From DAOUAT01 sp964551735 (lineage in GTDB: Bacteria; Chloroflexota; Anaerolineae; CG2-30-64-16), in contig CAZKEF010000024.1 in the NCBI GenBank assembly GCA_964551735.1, positions 20,833 through 84,832 of the forward strand: 64,000 bases of DNA, given 5' to 3'. The translations under genes and the position numbers were made by a program. Of the stretch, positions 60,534 through 64,000 are shown in pieces (positions within the stretch are counted from its first letter, which is position 1; every line of letters begins with the position of its first letter). Under the pieces are notes generated by a model. It searched no databases. It was not told the DNA's origin and worked only from the letters and a program-made list of their open reading frames with translations.

Positions 60534-61895
60534 TCAACTATACCGGTGCGCGAACTCGCGGCGGTAGCCGATGTCCGTGCTGTAGCTCGATACGATGCGC
60601 GCCGGTCGTTTGGCCCACGGGTGGCGCAGCAGGGCGCGCGTGCCCCGGCGGGCGATCGCCGACGGCGCAAAGATCTGGCGACAGAGCCAATCGTAGCCAT
60701 CGGTCAGCTCCTGCGGTGTCATGCGGGCCGGCACGAAGGTGACGTGGTTGGTGTCATACTTCGCCCAGCTCAGCCCCTCGCCATCAGCAGCCGGGTGCGG
60801 CAGGATGCGGCCGGTCGCCAGCAGATCGCGGCGCTGCTCTGTGCCCGGATACGGCGTCAGGATCGTGGCGCTGACGCTGTCCAACGCGCTGCTGCGGATA
60901 AACTCGGCCGCGGTCGGGAAGATATCGGTGGTGTCGCTGTCAAAGCCGAACACAAACAGCCCCACTACGCCGATGCCATGCTTGTGGATCCGGTCGGTCA
61001 CTTCGCTGTAGCGTGCGACCTCGCCCCGCGCCTTGCCGCCCAGCTCCTTGCGGTTGCCGGGGTTCACCGACTCGAAGCCGATGAAGAATTTGTCCAGGTG
61101 CGCCTCCCGGGCCAGGTCAAGCAGGTCGGGGTAGTCGGCCACCATCTGCTCGGCCTGGCAGGTCCAGCCCTGCAACGGCAGCTTGGCCAGCGCACGGAAC
61201 AGCTCTTCCATGTAGTTGGGATACAGGCGGAAGTTGAGGCCGAAGTTGTCGTCGGTCAGGAAGAAGCGGCGCAGGCGGCGTCGCTCGATCTCCTCGACGA
61301 CCTCGGCCACGGGGCGCAGGCGCATCTTGCGGCCCGAGACGCGGATCGCGGTGCAGAAAGTGCAGCTCCGCGGGCAGCCGCGCGTGATCTCCAGGTAGGG
61401 TGTCCAGTAGTTGCGGTGCTCATCCACCATCTTGAGGACGCGGTCTTGCAGCAGCGCCACGCCCGAATCCAGCGGCGCCCAGTCTTCGTCTACGTACAGC
61501 TTCTGCAGCGTCCCCCGGTCGAAGTCGCGGATGATCTGCGGCCAGGTGCGATACCCCTCGCCCGCGGCGACCGCATCGGCCCACGGCGTCACCTCTTCGG
61601 GAACCAGGGTGGCGTGGGTTCCGCCCACCACCACCGTGGCCCCGCGGCGCTGGATCTGCCGGGTGAGGACCTTGGCGCGGTCAATCAGCAGCGTCTTGGC
61701 GCTGATGCCCACCAGGTCTTGTGGTCCCAGCGTCTCGATGGGCAGGCGCATCAGGTCCTCGTCCCAGATCTCCACCGGCAGGTCGAGTGGGACGAGGGAC
61801 GCCAGGCGCATCAGGGTGTACGGCTCGCTGGTGCCGCGGCCGAGGAACCGGCCATCGCGGCGCGGTTGGATGAGGACAACTTTGCGTATGGTCAT
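60534..61895 (-). CDS. B12-binding-domain radical SAM protein 2
   Basis: The 453-residue protein has an N-terminal Rossmann part (KVVLIQPRRDGRFLGRG; ATVVVGGTHATLVPEEV) and the cluster motif CPRSCTFC at about residues 174-181. LFVFGFDSDTTDIF follows near residue 305, and TPYPGTEQRRDLL near 350. It is clearly less related to genes 1 and 3 than they are to each other. It begins four bases after gene 3 ends and ends 17 bases before gene 1, so the three are one operon. The product is probably a cytoplasmic or membrane-associated modifying enzyme; the reaction is not predictable. Confidence 0.87.
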   Translation of the reverse strand: MTIRKVVLIQPRRDGRFLGRGTSEPYTLMRLASLVPLDLPVEIWDEDLMRLPIETLGPQDLVGISAKTLLIDRAKVLTRQIQRRGATVVVGGTHATLVPEEVTPWADAVAAGEGYRTWPQIIRDFDRGTLQKLYVDEDWAPLDSGVALLQDRVLKMVDEHRNYWTPYLEITRGCPRSCTFCTAIRVSGRKMRLRPVAEVVEEIERRRLRRFFLTDDNFGLNFRLYPNYMEELFRALAKLPLQGWTCQAEQMVADYPDLLDLAREAHLDKFFIGFESVNPGNRKELGGKARGEVARYSEVTDRIHKHGIGVVGLFVFGFDSDTTDIFPTAAEFIRSSALDSVSATILTPYPGTEQRRDLLATGRILPHPAADGEGLSWAKYDTNHVTFVPARMTPQELTDGYDWLCRQIFAPSAIARRGTRALLRHPWAKRPARIVSSYSTDIGYRREFAHRYS

Positions 61896-61899
61896 GCTT

Positions 61900-63411
61900 T
61901 CACACCGCTGCCTGCATGGCCCGTCGCAGCTCAGTTTTCTCTTTGCGGGGCACGATGGTGCGCCACGCCATGCGCGCGTTGCGGCCGAAGTTCATCCAGA
62001 AATCCTTGCGGCTCATCGCGCGGGCGATGTACTTGGGGCGCCAGTAGAACTGCCGGTACGCCTTGCGGTACATCTCCTCCATCAGCTCGGCGGTCAGGTC
62101 GCCCATCTCATAGCGCGCCTTCTGATCGAAGAAGACGTAGTCCTCCCAGTCCTGCACCAGGAACCGGCCGTTCTTCTTGACCTGCTCGTAGACGATGGTG
62201 CCGGGGTAGGGGGTCATCATGCTGAAGTTGGCGATCATCGGGTCGAGCTCGATGGCGAAGTTGATGGTCTTCTGCATGGTCTCGCGCGTGTCGCCGGGCA
62301 GGCCGATGATGAAGAAGCCGATGGTCTCGATGCCTGCGGCCTTGGCGTTCTTGAACGCCTGGCGGATGGTGTCGTGATCCACGTGCTTGTCAATCTTGAT
62401 GATCATCTGCTCGTCGCCGGTCTCCACGCCAAACGCGGTGCGCTTCAGGCCGGCCTGCTTAAGCTTGGCCAGCAGCTCGTAATCGGCCAGGTTGGCGCGT
62501 ATGCCGTTGACGAAGATCCACGGCACGTGGTTCAGCTTGTGAGCGATCAGGTCGTCGGCCAGTTGGTGCAGCCGGTTGCGGCGGATGTTGGCGCTGTCGT
62601 CCAGCACGCCGATCTCCAACGCGCCCAGGTCGCGCACCAGGTGCTCCCACTCACCGATGACGTTCTCGGGCGAGCGGGCGCGCCATTTGATGGGCATGAT
62701 GCTCTGCGAGCAGAAGGTGCAGCGGTAGGGGCAGCCCCGGCTGGTCATGATGGAGAAGCTGCGCTCGCCGGGGATCGCGTCGGTGGCCGGCTGCAGGTTG
62801 GTGTAGCGGTCCATCTTGAACAGGTGATAGGCCGGCCAGGGCAGACTGTCCAGGTCAGCGATCACCGGGCCGTCGGGGTTGCGATGGAGCTGGCCGTCGC
62901 TGGTTTTGTAGCTGGTGCTTCTGACCTCGCGGAAGAGGTCGAGCGCAGGGTGCATCAGGCGGCGACAGAAGTCCGGCTTCTCCGGGCCTTCTCCCTGATC
63001 CCGCAGAAATGCATCCACCAGGTCGCTGACCTCGATCCAGGGGCCCTCGCCCTCGCCGCGCACGACCAGGTCTACGGGAGGCTGGCGCAACGACTCGAAG
63101 TCCAGATCGTCAGCCACCACGCTGGGATGCGGGCCGCCCAGGACGATGGGGATGTCCAGCACCTCTTTAATAGCCGCGGCCGTGCGCCAGGCCTGCTTCA
63201 CCTGGGGCGTGTTGGTCGTGATCCCTACCAGGTGCGGGCGAAATTCCTTTAAGAATTCCTGCAAGGGTTGGTCTTCGACGTCCGCATCGTAAACGCGCAC
63301 CTCATCCCCGCGGCGCTCTGAGACTGCGCCCAAATAGGCCAGCGCCAGGTGCGGCGATGTGCGCGTGTCAATGGGTAGACGGAACAGCGGATTAATTAAT
63401 GCGACTCGCAA
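61900..63411 (-). CDS. B12-binding-domain radical SAM protein 3
   Basis: The 503-residue protein is a close paralogue of protein 1: both have a P-hydrophobic-HDLYK or YHLFK segment followed by a YTNLQP stretch, then MTSRGCPY(K/R)CT(Y/F)C with the cluster cysteines, a GEW(R/E)-LVHDL or LVRDL helix and GFFI(F/I)G(M/L)P. The N-terminal domain has VVADDLDFE and IVLGGPHPSV. The start is taken as TTG 63411, because CGGAGG lies five bases upstream and the resulting MRVALINPLF matches the start of protein 1. The longer frame to ATG 63441 would be coded by repeat sequence. The C-terminus is basic. Confidence 0.87.
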   Translation of the reverse strand: MRVALINPLFRLPIDTRTSPHLALAYLGAVSERRGDEVRVYDADVEDQPLQEFLKEFRPHLVGITTNTPQVKQAWRTAAAIKEVLDIPIVLGGPHPSVVADDLDFESLRQPPVDLVVRGEGEGPWIEVSDLVDAFLRDQGEGPEKPDFCRRLMHPALDLFREVRSTSYKTSDGQLHRNPDGPVIADLDSLPWPAYHLFKMDRYTNLQPATDAIPGERSFSIMTSRGCPYRCTFCSQSIMPIKWRARSPENVIGEWEHLVRDLGALEIGVLDDSANIRRNRLHQLADDLIAHKLNHVPWIFVNGIRANLADYELLAKLKQAGLKRTAFGVETGDEQMIIKIDKHVDHDTIRQAFKNAKAAGIETIGFFIIGLPGDTRETMQKTINFAIELDPMIANFSMMTPYPGTIVYEQVKKNGRFLVQDWEDYVFFDQKARYEMGDLTAELMEEMYRKAYRQFYWRPKYIARAMSRKDFWMNFGRNARMAWRTIVPRKEKTELRRAMQAAV

Positions 63412-63420
63412 GGGTACCTC

Positions 63421-63526
63421 CGGGATGGTAAATTGGTACATCGGTAGATTGGTAGTTGGTGGGAGGAACTGGCACAAGTCTACCAACTCATCAAGTTACC
63501 AATCTACCAAGCTACCGATCTACCTA
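63421..63526. repeat. 7-8-base tandem repeat region with inverted halves between radical SAM genes
   Basis: Left half has units such as ATTGGTA, GGTAGATT, GGTAGTT; right half has CTACCAA, AATCTACC, AAGCTACC, GATCTACC. The halves form an imperfect hairpin (GGTAGATTGGTA with TACCAATCTACC). It fills the gap between genes 3 and 4. Confidence 0.65.
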
Positions 63527-64000
63527 TCAACTTCTGATTTTCATAAAGTGCAGAGCCGTCTTCAGTAGCTCGCCGGGACCCGCTTTTATCGGGTGCACGC
63601 GATGGTAGATGGCGTAGCCCTTGTGCAGCTTGTGCACCCACCAGAATAGGGTGTCCACAACCCGGTTGTGCGGCAGCTTGAGCAATCGGCGGATGACCGG
63701 CTCCAGCCAGGGCCACTCGACGCCGATGGCGAACAGGCGCTGCAGGTGCTCCCTGGCGCGCTTGTCATCTTCGCTCTTGAAGGCCAGGATGGAGTGATCC
63801 CAGGCAACCTCGCCGATATCGTCGAGCTCGTGCGCCAGTAGATCGTTGTCTTCGGTGAACTGGCCGAGCTCGGTGCCTGGGTAGGGTTGGAAGAGGAACG
63901 CATACGCATAGCTGATCCCAGCCTGCGCGTTCAGACGCATGGTGTCCAGGTCATCTTCCAGGGTGCTGGTGGGCAGGCCCAGGATGTTGGTGGCGGTGAT
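63527..64000 (-). CDS. Radical SAM protein 4, C-terminal 157 residues (5' end outside window)
   Basis: The frame is open to the right edge. The visible part begins ITATNILGLPTSTLEDDLDT, which is the last part of a radical SAM barrel, followed by FLFQPYPGTELGQF as in the neighbouring proteins (compare TPYPGTEM). The C-terminus is a helical region with YHRVHPIKAGPGELLKTALHF. The first in-window ATG (63940) is internal, not the start. It is probably the first gene of the same operon; the cluster-binding cysteines lie outside the window. Confidence 0.8.
   Translation of the reverse strand: MTATNILGLPTSTLEDDLDTMRLNAQAGISYAYAFLFQPYPGTELGQFTEDNDLLAHELDDIGEVAWDHSILAFKSEDDKRAREHLQRLFAIGVEWPWLEPVIRRLLKLPHNRVVDTLFWWVHKLHKGYAIYHRVHPIKAGPGELLKTALHFMKIRS

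Noticed and set aside
60546..63252. Two long plus-strand open frames (544 and 613 codons)
   Set aside because: Antisense shadows of the radical SAM genes; no recognisable domain.

Overview
The window looks like a chromosome segment of a high-GC anaerobic or facultative Chloroflexota bacterium (Anaerolineae/Caldilineae-like). This is inferred from gene content: a one-chain pyruvate:ferredoxin oxidoreductase, frequent TTG/GTG starts behind strong Shine-Dalgarno (SD) sites, large secreted proteins with Thr-Pro linkers that end in an aromatic-LPL-hydrophobic-Arg tail, and many short palindromic and tandem repeats. No 16S gene is present to confirm it. No tRNA, rRNA, CRISPR array or intact insertion sequence was seen.

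Layout. 1-2188: 5' part of nifJ, running off the left edge. 2576-9574: purine-nucleoside-type ABC importer operon (two permeases, double ATPase, and a lipoprotein carrying three tandem BMP domains). 9892-15500: adenine deaminase, a HAD hydrolase, a P-loop kinase, a DUF554 membrane protein and an 8-oxoguanine deaminase. 15568-17349: an HD protein and an NHL-repeat lipoprotein. 17791-31131: two very large secreted proteins, one with an M64-like HExxH domain and one RHS/YD-repeat protein of 3038 residues. 31200-32978: an ABC-F ATPase with a probable attenuator. 33556-43016: metabolic genes on the plus strand (tyrosine phenol-lyase, nitroreductase, Nudix, quinone reductase, flavin reductase, aldo/keto reductase, a ParB-like/Usp fusion, Sir2, dihydropyrimidinase). 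43103-52707: a tightly packed minus-strand run that starts with gatC-gatA and ends with gatB, with a UDP-sugar pyrophosphorylase, a decayed DUF433/DUF5615 pair, an aminotransferase, a secreted repeat protein and a hydrolase between them. 52868-57810: an M1 peptidase lipoprotein, a four-helix-bundle protein and a frameshifted secreted protein. 58323-58951: an intact DUF433/DUF5615 toxin-antitoxin-like pair. 59089-64000: four consecutive B12-binding radical SAM genes.

How the genes fit together. The importer, adenine deaminase, 8-oxoguanine deaminase and dihydropyrimidinase suggest uptake and breakdown of nucleosides and bases. Tyrosine phenol-lyase yields pyruvate, which the nifJ product could oxidise. 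The most notable features are regulatory and structural. The ABC-F gene has a promoter, a leaderless 21-codon reading frame and an intrinsic terminator upstream of its start. A strong terminator also sits between promoter and start of the giant RHS gene. Three secreted proteins share a C-terminal tail that could be a sorting signal. A family of short tandem repeats has a 7-base unit between genes but 6- or 9-base units inside genes, so the frame is kept.
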